From the NCBI GenBank assembly GCA_001512945.1, contig LFTF01000040.1, positions 4,992-10,769 on the forward strand: DNA of 5,778 nt, written 5' to 3'. Numbering within the stretch: the stretch's first letter is position 1; the number at the start of each line of letters is the position of its first letter. The stretch comes from Clostridiales bacterium DTU023 (GTDB lineage Bacteria; Bacillota; Clostridia; Saccharofermentanales; DTU023). This document shows, piece by piece, positions 1 through 5,202 of this stretch. The notes beneath the pieces are model-generated. The model searched no databases, was not told the origin of the DNA, and saw nothing but the letters and a program-made list of their open reading frames with translations. The position numbers and the translations under genes are program-made.

Positions 1-111
1 AGACAGTTCCACGCTTGGGTGGTCGATCTTTTTTTCAGTGATCGCGACAAGGTCTTCAAAAATCGCTACCTTAGTCGATGTTGAACCAGGATTAATTACA
101 AGTGTTCTCAT
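1..111 (-). CDS. buk: Butyrate kinase, N-terminal 37 residues (partial, runs off left edge)
   Basis: Catalyses butyryl phosphate + ADP = butyrate + ATP, the last ATP-yielding step of butyrate fermentation, in the cytoplasm. The visible protein begins MRTLVINPGSTSTKVAIFED. NPGSTSTK at residues 7-14 is the N-terminal phosphate-binding motif of the acetate/butyrate kinase (ASKHA) fold, in the form typical of butyrate kinases rather than the NCGSSSLK form of acetate kinases. About 320 further residues would lie outside the window. It sits 67 bases downstream of ptb on the same strand, the classic ptb-buk order. Two in-frame ATGs compete: 117 (MNMRT) and 111 (MRT); an in-frame TAA just precedes the 117 codon. 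Neither has a Shine-Dalgarno at normal linear distance, but the hairpin described separately would place AGGAG 8 bases from the 111 ATG, so I prefer 111. A branched-chain-acyl or propionate preference cannot be excluded. Confidence 0.92.
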   Translation of the reverse strand, partial: MRTLVINPGSTSTKVAIFEDLVAITEKKIDHPSVELS

Positions 112-170
112 ATTCATTTATTGCGGTGCGGTGTGATAATCAGCCTAGCAAAGGCGCCGCAATCTCCTCT
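112..170 (-). promoter_or_regulatory. ptb-buk intergenic leader: distant Shine-Dalgarno followed by a hairpin ending at the buk start
   Basis: Reading the minus strand, AGAGGAG (170-164) is a strong Shine-Dalgarno but lies 46 bases before the nearest buk ATG. Immediately after it comes ATTGCGG (163-157), which pairs perfectly with CCGCAAT (126-120) in a 7-bp stem. Inside the 30-base loop, GCCT (155-152) and AGGC (146-143) form a nested 4-bp stem with a 5-base loop. Folding 163-120 out leaves 2 bases between the Shine-Dalgarno core and the ATG at 117, or 8 bases to the ATG at 111, which is ideal spacing. This is seen as base complementarity only; that it functions is inference. It could instead be an mRNA processing or stability element. 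Confidence 0.5.
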
Positions 171-178
171 GTATTAAA

Positions 179-1090
179 TTATGATTGGGCAGGCCAACTC
201 GATAATAACGCCGAGCAGGCGATGGAATTTATTTTCTCTTCTTTTGTTGATGACCTCGATGTGACAATGACGGGGGCCGCGGCGCCCGCGAGCAGTCCCG
301 CAAAACTGGCACCACCGGCGTAAATAAGCGCCTTGGAAAGCAGGTTTCCGGAAACAAGATCTGGTACCAGAAAAATGTCGGCGTCTCCCGCGACAGGACT
401 TTGATATCCTTTCATCTCAGCTGCTTGTTTAATAAAAGCAAGATCAAATGAGATGGGACCTTCCACAATGCAGCCGCTAATCTCCCCTTTTTGATTCATT
501 TCTTTAAGCGCTGACGCCTTGACCGTTTCGGGCATGCGCTCATTGACTTTCTCCACAGCGGCTAGACAGGCTACCTTAGGCTTGTCAATTCCGAATACAT
601 GCATCACTGAAACAGCATTTTCCAGTACACCGCGCAATTGGACAAGATCCGGATATGTGACCATACCGCCGTCCGTCACAATGATGAGTTTGTGGTAAGC
701 GGGAACATCAAGCAATGCGATGTGGGAGATCAGGCGACCCGTAAGGAGCCCGTATTCTTTGTTTACAACTTGCTTTAGGAGTATCGCAGTGTCGAGATTC
801 CCTTTGAGCAAGATGTGCGCCTTCCCAAGATGGACATCTTTTACAGCATTTTCTGCTGCCTTTTCTCGAGATTCATGAGTATATGTAAAATGACCTTCCA
901 AAACGCTTGCAAGGATTTCCTGATACCCCTCTGCCTGTCTGTTCATATAGAAGACCGGCTCTATCAACCCCATCTTCTCAGCCTCGAGCATAGCTTCAAC
1001 TGTTTTTTTGTCAGGGCAAACGACCGCACACCGTTTCTTGATCGGGTGTTCGGTTACACAGTCGATTATCGCTTTAAAACGATTCGTCAT
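179..1090 (-). CDS. ptb: Phosphate butyryltransferase (phosphate acetyl/butyryltransferase family)
   Basis: Catalyses butyryl-CoA + phosphate = butyryl phosphate + CoA, feeding butyrate kinase encoded just downstream. The 303-residue protein matches the usual family length of about 300. Recognisable family segments are LLKGNLDTAILLKQVVN (95-110), DGGMVTYPDL (140-149), VEGPISFDLAF (209-219), GDADIFLVPDLVSGNLLSKA (235-254) and the C-terminal VIVTSRSSTKEEKINSIA (274-291). The open frame extends six codons further to 1108, but the ATG at 1090 follows GGGGAGAG with good spacing, so MTNRF is the preferred start. No signal peptide or membrane segment is visible, as expected for a cytosolic enzyme. 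The neighbouring butyrate kinase supports the butyryl rather than the acetyl reaction. Activity on branched-chain acyl-CoA, as in keto-acid degradation clusters, remains possible because no bkd-type genes can be seen either way. Expression is probably from the divergent promoter region on its right. Confidence 0.92.
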   Translation of the reverse strand: MTNRFKAIIDCVTEHPIKKRCAVVCPDKKTVEAMLEAEKMGLIEPVFYMNRQAEGYQEILASVLEGHFTYTHESREKAAENAVKDVHLGKAHILLKGNLDTAILLKQVVNKEYGLLTGRLISHIALLDVPAYHKLIIVTDGGMVTYPDLVQLRGVLENAVSVMHVFGIDKPKVACLAAVEKVNERMPETVKASALKEMNQKGEISGCIVEGPISFDLAFIKQAAEMKGYQSPVAGDADIFLVPDLVSGNLLSKALIYAGGASFAGLLAGAAAPVIVTSRSSTKEEKINSIACSALLSSWPAQS

Positions 1091-1102
1091 AATCTCTCCC
1101 CA
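1091..1102 (-). promoter_or_regulatory. ptb ribosome binding site deciding the start
   Basis: On the minus strand the sequence TGGGGAGAGATT directly precedes the ATG at 1090. The GGAG core is separated from the ATG by about 5 bases. The upstream in-frame ATG at 1108 overlaps this region and lacks a comparable site, so translation most likely begins at 1090. Confidence 0.75.
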
Positions 1103-1151
1103 AATCAAGCTGCTGCCAAGCAGTGGGTGTGCAAAAAAACATTACGCATTT

Positions 1152-1160
1152 ACTATATCA
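1152..1160 (-). promoter_or_regulatory. Candidate extended -10 promoter for ptb-buk
   Basis: On the minus strand TGATATAGT reads as an extended -10 element (TG-N-TATAGT), one mismatch from TATAAT. The region 16-17 bases upstream has no good TTGACA, which extended -10 promoters tolerate. Transcription would start near 1145, giving a leader of about 55 bases before the ptb start. The leader contains a short hairpin, CTGCT/AGCAG, at 1110-1123. The call rests on motif resemblance in the only intergenic region upstream of ptb. Confidence 0.4.
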
Positions 1161-1201
1161 CGATGCCGCATCTGACTGCCCCAAAGGGACATCATTACAG
1201 C

Positions 1202-1256
1202 TAATTTTTGGTATCTTTTTTTTTGCGTCTCATATGAACTGTGCTATAATTTTTGG
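1202..1256 (+). repeat. Direct repeat TAATTTTTGG flanking the xdhA core promoter
   Basis: TAATTTTTGG occurs at 1202-1211 and again at 1247-1256, same orientation, with 45 bases between the starts. The first copy lies upstream of the -35 and the second overlaps the end of the -10 and the expected start site. This is an exact match seen in the sequence; a role as a pair of regulator sites is inference, and A/T-rich chance similarity is possible. Confidence 0.45.
1223..1250 (+). promoter_or_regulatory. Housekeeping-sigma promoter for xdhABC
   Basis: A perfect TATAAT at 1245-1250 is preceded by TG-C, making an extended -10. A weak -35, TTGCGT, lies at 1223-1228 with a 16-base spacer, and an A/T tract (1216-1224) overlaps and precedes it. 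The start point would be near 1257, about 53 bases before the xdhA ATG. No riboswitch-sized leader fits in that space. A 10-base direct repeat flanks the core promoter and an imperfect palindrome lies just downstream; both are candidate operators and are described separately. Confidence 0.65.
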
Positions 1257-1266
1257 AAAGCCGTAG

Positions 1267-1284
1267 CGGAAATTGAAAATTCCG
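1267..1284 (+). promoter_or_regulatory. Imperfect palindrome in the xdhA leader (possible operator or hairpin)
   Basis: CGGAA (1267-1271) and TTCCG (1280-1284) are inverted around the 8-base centre ATTGAAAA, and two more base pairs (TT/AA) fit inside after one A/A mismatch. It lies about 10-27 bases after the predicted transcription start, a common position for a repressor operator. There is no T-run, so it is not a terminator. I do not recognise the motif as that of a known regulator. Confidence 0.35.
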
Positions 1285-1295
1285 TGGATTCTTTT

Positions 1296-1303
1296 AGAGG
1301 GAG
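1296..1303 (+). promoter_or_regulatory. xdhA ribosome binding site
   Basis: AGAGGGAG ends 6 bases before the ATG at 1310. This supports that ATG as the start of xdhA, adding about nine residues before the KRVDA segment where E. coli XdhA begins (MRVDA). Confidence 0.8.
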
Positions 1304-1309
1304 TACCAT

Positions 1310-3730
1310 ATGGAAGTTGGGAGAAGCGCAAAGCGGGTCGATGCTTTTGATAAAGCGACCGGTCGCGCAAAATATACGGATGACCTCTGCCCAAAAAATG
1401 CCTACGTATCTCGAATCCTCCACTCAACCATAGCACATGGCCGGGTGGTTCATATCGACACAAGCGAGGCGCAGAAGATCGAAGGTGTCGTCAAGATTCT
1501 CACTTGTTTCGACGTGCCTGACATTTTATTTGCAACTGCCGGGCATCCGTGGGCAACAGATCCGTCCAAGCAGGATATTTCAGACCGAAAAATCTTGAAT
1601 GAACATGTCCGTTATTATGGCGATGATATTGCCATCGTCATTGCGGAAGACTATGTCTCCGCGGACCGCGCAATCCGTGCGTTAAAAGTTGAATACGAGG
1701 AATATCCTTTCGTCCTCGACCCGATCGAGGCAATGCAAGAAGGTGCTCCCGTCATTCACGAAGAACGCCCAGATAACGTTCTTGGTCATTCGACCATACG
1801 CATCGGCAATTATGAAGAAGCGATCAAAGAGCCTGGTCTCATTAAAGTGGAAGGCTGGTATCACACCCCCACTGTACAGCACGCTCATATAGAGAACCAC
1901 GTCTGCTACGCTTATGAAGAGCAAGGTGGACGGATCACAGTCGTAACCTCGACACAAATCCCGCATATTGTGCGCCGTATTGTCGCGCAAGCCTTGGGAC
2001 TTCCCTGGGGTAAAGTTCGCCTCATCAAACCTTATATCGGCGGGGGATTCGGCAACAAACAAGACGCTCTATATGAACCGCTTTGTGCCTGGATGACCAC
2101 GCAAGTCGGCGGACATCCCGTTAAATTCGATACAAGCCGGGAGGAGACATTTGTCAGCAACCGCGTCCGCCATGCGATGCACGCGCATATCACGTCATGG
2201 CTGAAACCGGACGGTACTTTCGTCGCGAGAAAACTCAAGCTGTGGTCAGACCAGGGTGCCTATGCCTCCCACGGACACGGCGTATCCCAAAAAGGAATGG
2301 GTGCTTTCCCGCAAGTGTACCCCTGTGACAATGTTGAAACAGACTGCTGGACGGTCTACACCAACAAACCCGTCGCCGGCGCTATGCGAGCCTACGGAAT
2401 TCCTCAGGCTATGTTCCAGCTTGAAAGCCATACCGATGACATCATCACGCAACTCAAGCTCGATCCCTATGAATTCCGAAAGAAAAACTGCATGCCCATG
2501 GGATATGTGGATGATTTTTCCAAGAATGAACTTTATCACGACAGCTTTAGAGACACCATGGACAAAGCCCGTATCATGATGGATTACGATCGCAAACGTG
2601 AGCTTTATAAAAATCAAACAGGTCCTGTGCGCCGCGGAATTGGGATGGCCCTCTTCTGGTACAACACGGCTGTCTGGCCAATCAGCATTGAGACATCGAC
2701 CAGCCGGATGCTCCTGCAACCGGACGGCTCCGTAAATCTTATGACCGGAGAAACTGAGATCGGACAAGGATGCGACACCGTATTCGCTCAGATGGCGGCC
2801 GACGCCATCGGGATCCGTACGGAGGACGTCCACGTCTTCACAAATCAGGATACAGATGTCACTCCTTACGGTTCAGGTGCCTACGGGTCTCGCCAAACAT
2901 ATGTCGGCGGATTCGCGATCGCGCAGACCGGAAAACTTTTGCGTGAGAAAATTTTAAAACACGCGCATTCACTGACCCGTATGCCGGTCGAAGTTCTCGA
3001 CATCGTCGACGGAAATATTGTCCGCAAACAGGACGGGCGCATTCTCATGTCTCTCGAAAAACTCTCGACTGAGATACTTTACGATTTTAAACTCAGTGAG
3101 AGCATTGCGGCAGAGAGCACTTATTCTGTCCAAAGCAATGCCTATTCATTCGGCGTTTCAATTGCGGAAGTCGAAGTTGACATACCGCTTTGCAAGGTCA
3201 AACTTTTGGATATTGTCAATGTCCACGACTGCGGTACCCTAATCAATCCGGCGCTCGCCGAAGGCCAGGTGCACGGAGGCATGAGTATGGGCATCGGGTA
3301 TGGTCTTTATGAGACACTCCTGATCGATCCGAAAACAGGACGCGTCCTCAACGACAACCTGCTCGATTACAAGTTACCGACAACGATGGATCATCCTGAT
3401 CTCAAGGTGGGCTTCGTCGAAAACGCTGAACCGACAAGTCCGTACGGCACGAAAGCACTAGGCGAACCACCGACGTGCTCCCCTGCCCCCGCCATCCGCA
3501 ATGCGGTCCTTCAAGCAACCGGCGTAGGGGTCAATACGATACCAATGAATCCGCATCAATTGTTCAAAGACTTCTCAAAAGCCGGTCTCATTGAATCGGA
3601 AGAAGAACGGCAACTGCGTAAGAAAGCGTCTGGAGATCTCAAGGATACGGTCATTCACGTCATTGGTGAGCAAGAAACGAAAACTCCCATTGAAACAAAG
3701 ACACCCGAATTTCAGCCGCGCGGCAATTAG
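1310..3730 (+). CDS. xdhA: Xanthine dehydrogenase-type molybdenum hydroxylase, Mo-cofactor (large) subunit
   Basis: Large subunit of a three-subunit cytosolic molybdenum hydroxylase. It carries the molybdopterin cofactor and hydroxylates the substrate, probably hypoxanthine/xanthine, with water as oxygen source. The N-terminal hammerhead domain (KRVDAFDKATGRAKYTDD, about 8-25, to about 135) is followed by the two Mo-binding regions. Visible motifs are GGGFGNK (244-250) in the cofactor/substrate pocket, GAMRAYGIPQ (357-366) with the substrate-contacting Arg360, EIGQGCDTVF (483-492), and GEPP with the catalytic Glu719. Q251 replaces the Glu that follows GGGFGGK in animal xanthine dehydrogenase, as in E. 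coli XdhA as I recall it. Similarity to E. coli XdhA runs the whole length, but that protein ends at about the KAGLI position (757-761). Here 45 extra charged residues follow, including ETKTP twice. The FAD and Fe-S subunits follow immediately, in E. coli xdhABC order. Another N-heterocycle substrate is possible. Confidence 0.93.
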   Translation: MEVGRSAKRVDAFDKATGRAKYTDDLCPKNAYVSRILHSTIAHGRVVHIDTSEAQKIEGVVKILTCFDVPDILFATAGHPWATDPSKQDISDRKILNEHVRYYGDDIAIVIAEDYVSADRAIRALKVEYEEYPFVLDPIEAMQEGAPVIHEERPDNVLGHSTIRIGNYEEAIKEPGLIKVEGWYHTPTVQHAHIENHVCYAYEEQGGRITVVTSTQIPHIVRRIVAQALGLPWGKVRLIKPYIGGGFGNKQDALYEPLCAWMTTQVGGHPVKFDTSREETFVSNRVRHAMHAHITSWLKPDGTFVARKLKLWSDQGAYASHGHGVSQKGMGAFPQVYPCDNVETDCWTVYTNKPVAGAMRAYGIPQAMFQLESHTDDIITQLKLDPYEFRKKNCMPMGYVDDFSKNELYHDSFRDTMDKARIMMDYDRKRELYKNQTGPVRRGIGMALFWYNTAVWPISIETSTSRMLLQPDGSVNLMTGETEIGQGCDTVFAQMAADAIGIRTEDVHVFTNQDTDVTPYGSGAYGSRQTYVGGFAIAQTGKLLREKILKHAHSLTRMPVEVLDIVDGNIVRKQDGRILMSLEKLSTEILYDFKLSESIAAESTYSVQSNAYSFGVSIAEVEVDIPLCKVKLLDIVNVHDCGTLINPALAEGQVHGGMSMGIGYGLYETLLIDPKTGRVLNDNLLDYKLPTTMDHPDLKVGFVENAEPTSPYGTKALGEPPTCSPAPAIRNAVLQATGVGVNTIPMNPHQLFKDFSKAGLIESEEERQLRKKASGDLKDTVIHVIGEQETKTPIETKTPEFQPRGN

Positions 3731-3734
3731 TAAA

Positions 3735-3742
3735 TGAGGAGA
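3735..3742 (+). promoter_or_regulatory. xdhB ribosome binding site
   Basis: TGAGGAGA lies between the xdhA stop (TAG, 3728-3730) and the xdhB ATG at 3747, with the GAGGAG core about 5 bases before the ATG. The 16-base gap leaves no room for a separate promoter, so xdhA and xdhB share one transcript. Confidence 0.8.
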
Positions 3743-3746
3743 GCAC

Positions 3747-4628
3747 ATGTACGATATTAACCACTTTTACGAAGCTACCTCGGTCGAACACGCGGTTCAG
3801 CTCCGCGTCGAAAATCCGGAAGCACATATCATCAGCGGAGGATCCGATATCTTGATCGGCATCCGCGCAGGAGATCTTGCCGGGTGTGACTTGATCAGCA
3901 TTTATATGCTCGATGAGTTGCGCGGTGTTTCATTCCACGACGATGGCACCATACGCATCGGCGCATTGACGAGTTTTACCAATCTCGCAGAAGATCCCAT
4001 CATTCGGGAGCATCTCGCCGTACTCGGAGAGGCTGCTGACACAGTTGGCGGACCGCAGATCAGAAACATTGGAACCATCGGCGGCAACACGTGCAACGGA
4101 GTAACATCGGCTGACACGGCTTCAACCCTGCTGGCCTTTGACGCTGTCATGGAACTCACAGGCCCCAAAGGAATCCGGCTCGTCCCCCTCACCGAGTTTT
4201 ATCTCGGAGCCAAGAAGGTAGACCTCCGTCCCGATGAAATCGCAACAGCCGTCTTGATCCGCAAAGATCACTACAAGGGCTACCATGGCGTTTACTTCAA
4301 GTACGCCATGCGAGACGCGATGGACATCGCGACCAGCGCATGCTCTGTCAACGTCAAACTAAGCGATGATAAAAAGACGATTCAAGATGCACGCATCAGC
4401 TATGGCGTTGCGGGACCAATCCCTCTGAGAGCACGTTCGGCCGAAAAAATCGTTAAGGGCAAACTCGTTTCCGCAGATACAGTCGAAGAGTTCGCCGCGG
4501 GTGCGTTAGAAGATGTCAACCCCAGAACAAGTTGGCGCGCAACTAAAGAATTCCGCCTGCATCTACAAAGAGAAATGGCGCGCAGGTGCTTTGTCGAATC
4601 AATTCGTCGCGCAGGAGGTAGTGTGTAA
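3747..4628 (+). CDS. xdhB: Xanthine dehydrogenase FAD-binding (medium) subunit
   Basis: Binds FAD and passes electrons from the iron-sulphur subunit to NAD+ or another acceptor. At 293 residues it is almost exactly the size of E. coli XdhB (about 292) and resembles it throughout. FAD-contacting family segments are IISGGSDILI (28-37) and GPQIRNIGTIGGNTCNGVTS (102-121). KYAMRDAMDIATSACSVNVK (185-204) and NPRTSWRATKEFRLHL (258-273) mark the C-terminal CO dehydrogenase flavoprotein-type domain. No extra 4Fe-4S loop of the 4-hydroxybenzoyl-CoA reductase type is seen. The start at 3747 has a strong ribosome binding site and matches the family N-terminus (MYDINHFYEA). Its last codons carry the ribosome binding site of the next gene, and its TAA overlaps the next ATG by one base, indicating translational coupling and fixed subunit stoichiometry. 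The electron acceptor cannot be determined from sequence. Confidence 0.95.
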   Translation: MYDINHFYEATSVEHAVQLRVENPEAHIISGGSDILIGIRAGDLAGCDLISIYMLDELRGVSFHDDGTIRIGALTSFTNLAEDPIIREHLAVLGEAADTVGGPQIRNIGTIGGNTCNGVTSADTASTLLAFDAVMELTGPKGIRLVPLTEFYLGAKKVDLRPDEIATAVLIRKDHYKGYHGVYFKYAMRDAMDIATSACSVNVKLSDDKKTIQDARISYGVAGPIPLRARSAEKIVKGKLVSADTVEEFAAGALEDVNPRTSWRATKEFRLHLQREMARRCFVESIRRAGGSV

Positions 4629-4630
4629 TG
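4613..4630 (+). promoter_or_regulatory. xdhC ribosome binding site inside xdhB and TAATG stop-start overlap
   Basis: AGGAGGT (4614-4620) is a near-perfect Shine-Dalgarno inside the final Ala-Gly-Gly codons of xdhB, 7 bases before the xdhC ATG at 4628. The xdhB TAA (4626-4628) and this ATG share the A at 4628. Ribosomes finishing xdhB can restart directly, so the overlap both decides the xdhC start and couples the two genes. Confidence 0.85.
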
Positions 4631-5131
4631 AGCAACAAGCAATATAAACAACTGAGTTTCATTTTGAATGGGAAAAAAGTCAGCGCATCGGTTGATGTCC
4701 GTGAGTCTCTGGCCGATATGCTCCGCAATGAGTTTGGGATGACGTCGGTCAAAAAAGGATGTGAAGTTGGCGAGTGCGGTGCCTGTACCGTTCTGATCAA
4801 CGGTAATCCTTACGACTCGTGTATATTCCTGGCAGCCTGGATCGACGGCAAAGAAGTAACCACAGTTGAAGGATTGGTAGACATTGACGGCAATATCTCG
4901 GACATCCAGCAGGCATTCATTGACGAGGCTGCCGTACAGTGCGGTTTTTGCACGCCTGGATTTATCATGTCGGCGGAACATCTGTTGAATACAGGAAAAC
5001 GCTTTTCGCGCGATGAAATCCGCAAGGCCTTATCGGGCAATATGTGCCGCTGCACGGGATATCAGAACATCATCAATGCGGTCGAAAATACGATGGACAA
5101 ACGGCTCGCAGAGAAGGATACTGAAAAATAA
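4628..5131 (+). CDS. xdhC: Xanthine dehydrogenase iron-sulphur (small) subunit, two [2Fe-2S] clusters
   Basis: Carries the two [2Fe-2S] clusters that move electrons from the Mo centre (XdhA) to FAD (XdhB). The 167-residue protein has the standard two-domain form. The N-terminal plant-ferredoxin-like domain has ligands Cys45, Cys50, Cys53 and Cys65 in GCEVGECGACTVL and DSC. The C-terminal helical domain has Cys105, Cys108, Cys140 and Cys142 in QCGFCTPG and NMCRCTGYQ. All eight ligands are present, so the subunit should be functional. Gln104 before Cys105 is the family residue near the Mo cofactor. It resembles E. coli XdhC in sequence and in being the last gene of the operon. The name here means the E. 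coli-style Fe-S subunit, not the XdhC/CoxI maturation factor of other bacteria; no such factor is encoded in the window. Two hairpins follow its TAA. Confidence 0.95.
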   Translation: MSNKQYKQLSFILNGKKVSASVDVRESLADMLRNEFGMTSVKKGCEVGECGACTVLINGNPYDSCIFLAAWIDGKEVTTVEGLVDIDGNISDIQQAFIDEAAVQCGFCTPGFIMSAEHLLNTGKRFSRDEIRKALSGNMCRCTGYQNIINAVENTMDKRLAEKDTEK

Positions 5132-5138
5132 CTGAGAT

Positions 5139-5157
5139 TGCGTACTATTTGTACGCA
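5139..5157 (+). other. Hairpin directly after xdhC
   Basis: TGCGTAC (5139-5145) and GTACGCA (5151-5157) form a perfect 7-bp stem with the loop TATTT, starting 7 bases after the xdhC stop. No T-run follows, so it is unlikely to terminate alone. It could protect the xdh mRNA 3' end or assist the terminator 17 bases further on. Confidence 0.55.
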
Positions 5158-5171
5158 CGATCTACAAACAA

Positions 5172-5202
5172 GAAAAAGCGGGCCCGCAAGCCCGCTTTTC
5201 TA
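5172..5202. terminator. Bidirectional intrinsic terminator between xdhABC and the CAP gene
   Basis: AAAAGCGGGC (5174-5183) and GCCCGCTTTT (5190-5199) form a perfect 10-bp stem with loop CCGCAA; an AG/CT pair can extend it past one bulged A. The A-rich left arm and T-rich right arm let it work in both directions. On the minus strand it is followed by TTTTTCTTGTTTG, a good T-tract; on the plus strand TTTTCTAATTCTTT is somewhat weaker. It lies exactly between the convergent xdhC and CAP genes, with the CAP stop codon (TAG, 5202-5200) touching the stem. Confidence 0.92.

Noticed and set aside
144..161. A tiny leader peptide starting right after the AGAGGAG between ptb and buk.
   Set aside because: The only candidates are an AUU with no spacing and a UUG giving three codons; neither is credible as a translated ORF.
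102..323. A 73-codon plus-strand frame across the buk start and ptb end.
   Set aside because: It is antisense to two well-recognised genes, and its product is low-complexity Ala/Pro toward the end with no family resemblance.
1098..1122. A sigma-54-like site (TTGGCA...CTTGAT on the minus strand) upstream of ptb, tempting because some ptb-buk/bkd operons are sigma-54 driven.
   Set aside because: The spacing between the GG and GC elements is one base short, the -12 GC is GA instead, and the start would fall on the ribosome binding site.
1110..1123. A 5-bp hairpin (CTGCT/AGCAG) in the ptb leader as a possible attenuator.
   Set aside because: The stem is short, no T-run follows it, and no alternative pairing partner was found; recorded only as a note under the ptb promoter.
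1216..1224. The T-run upstream of the xdhA promoter as a terminator.
   Set aside because: No gene reads into it from the left on the plus strand, and the weak CCC-AAA-GGG stem at about 1170-1179 is too short and too far away.
1251..1309. A purine riboswitch in the xdhA leader.
   Set aside because: The predicted leader is only about 53 bases and lacks the three-helix junction; there is no room for an aptamer plus expression platform.
2246..2833. A 195-codon open frame on the minus strand inside xdhA, and several other long antisense or shifted frames in xdhA, xdhB and ptb.
   Set aside because: They lie wholly within strongly conserved enzyme genes, show no recognisable protein family and no convincing ribosome binding sites; they are shadows of the codon pattern.
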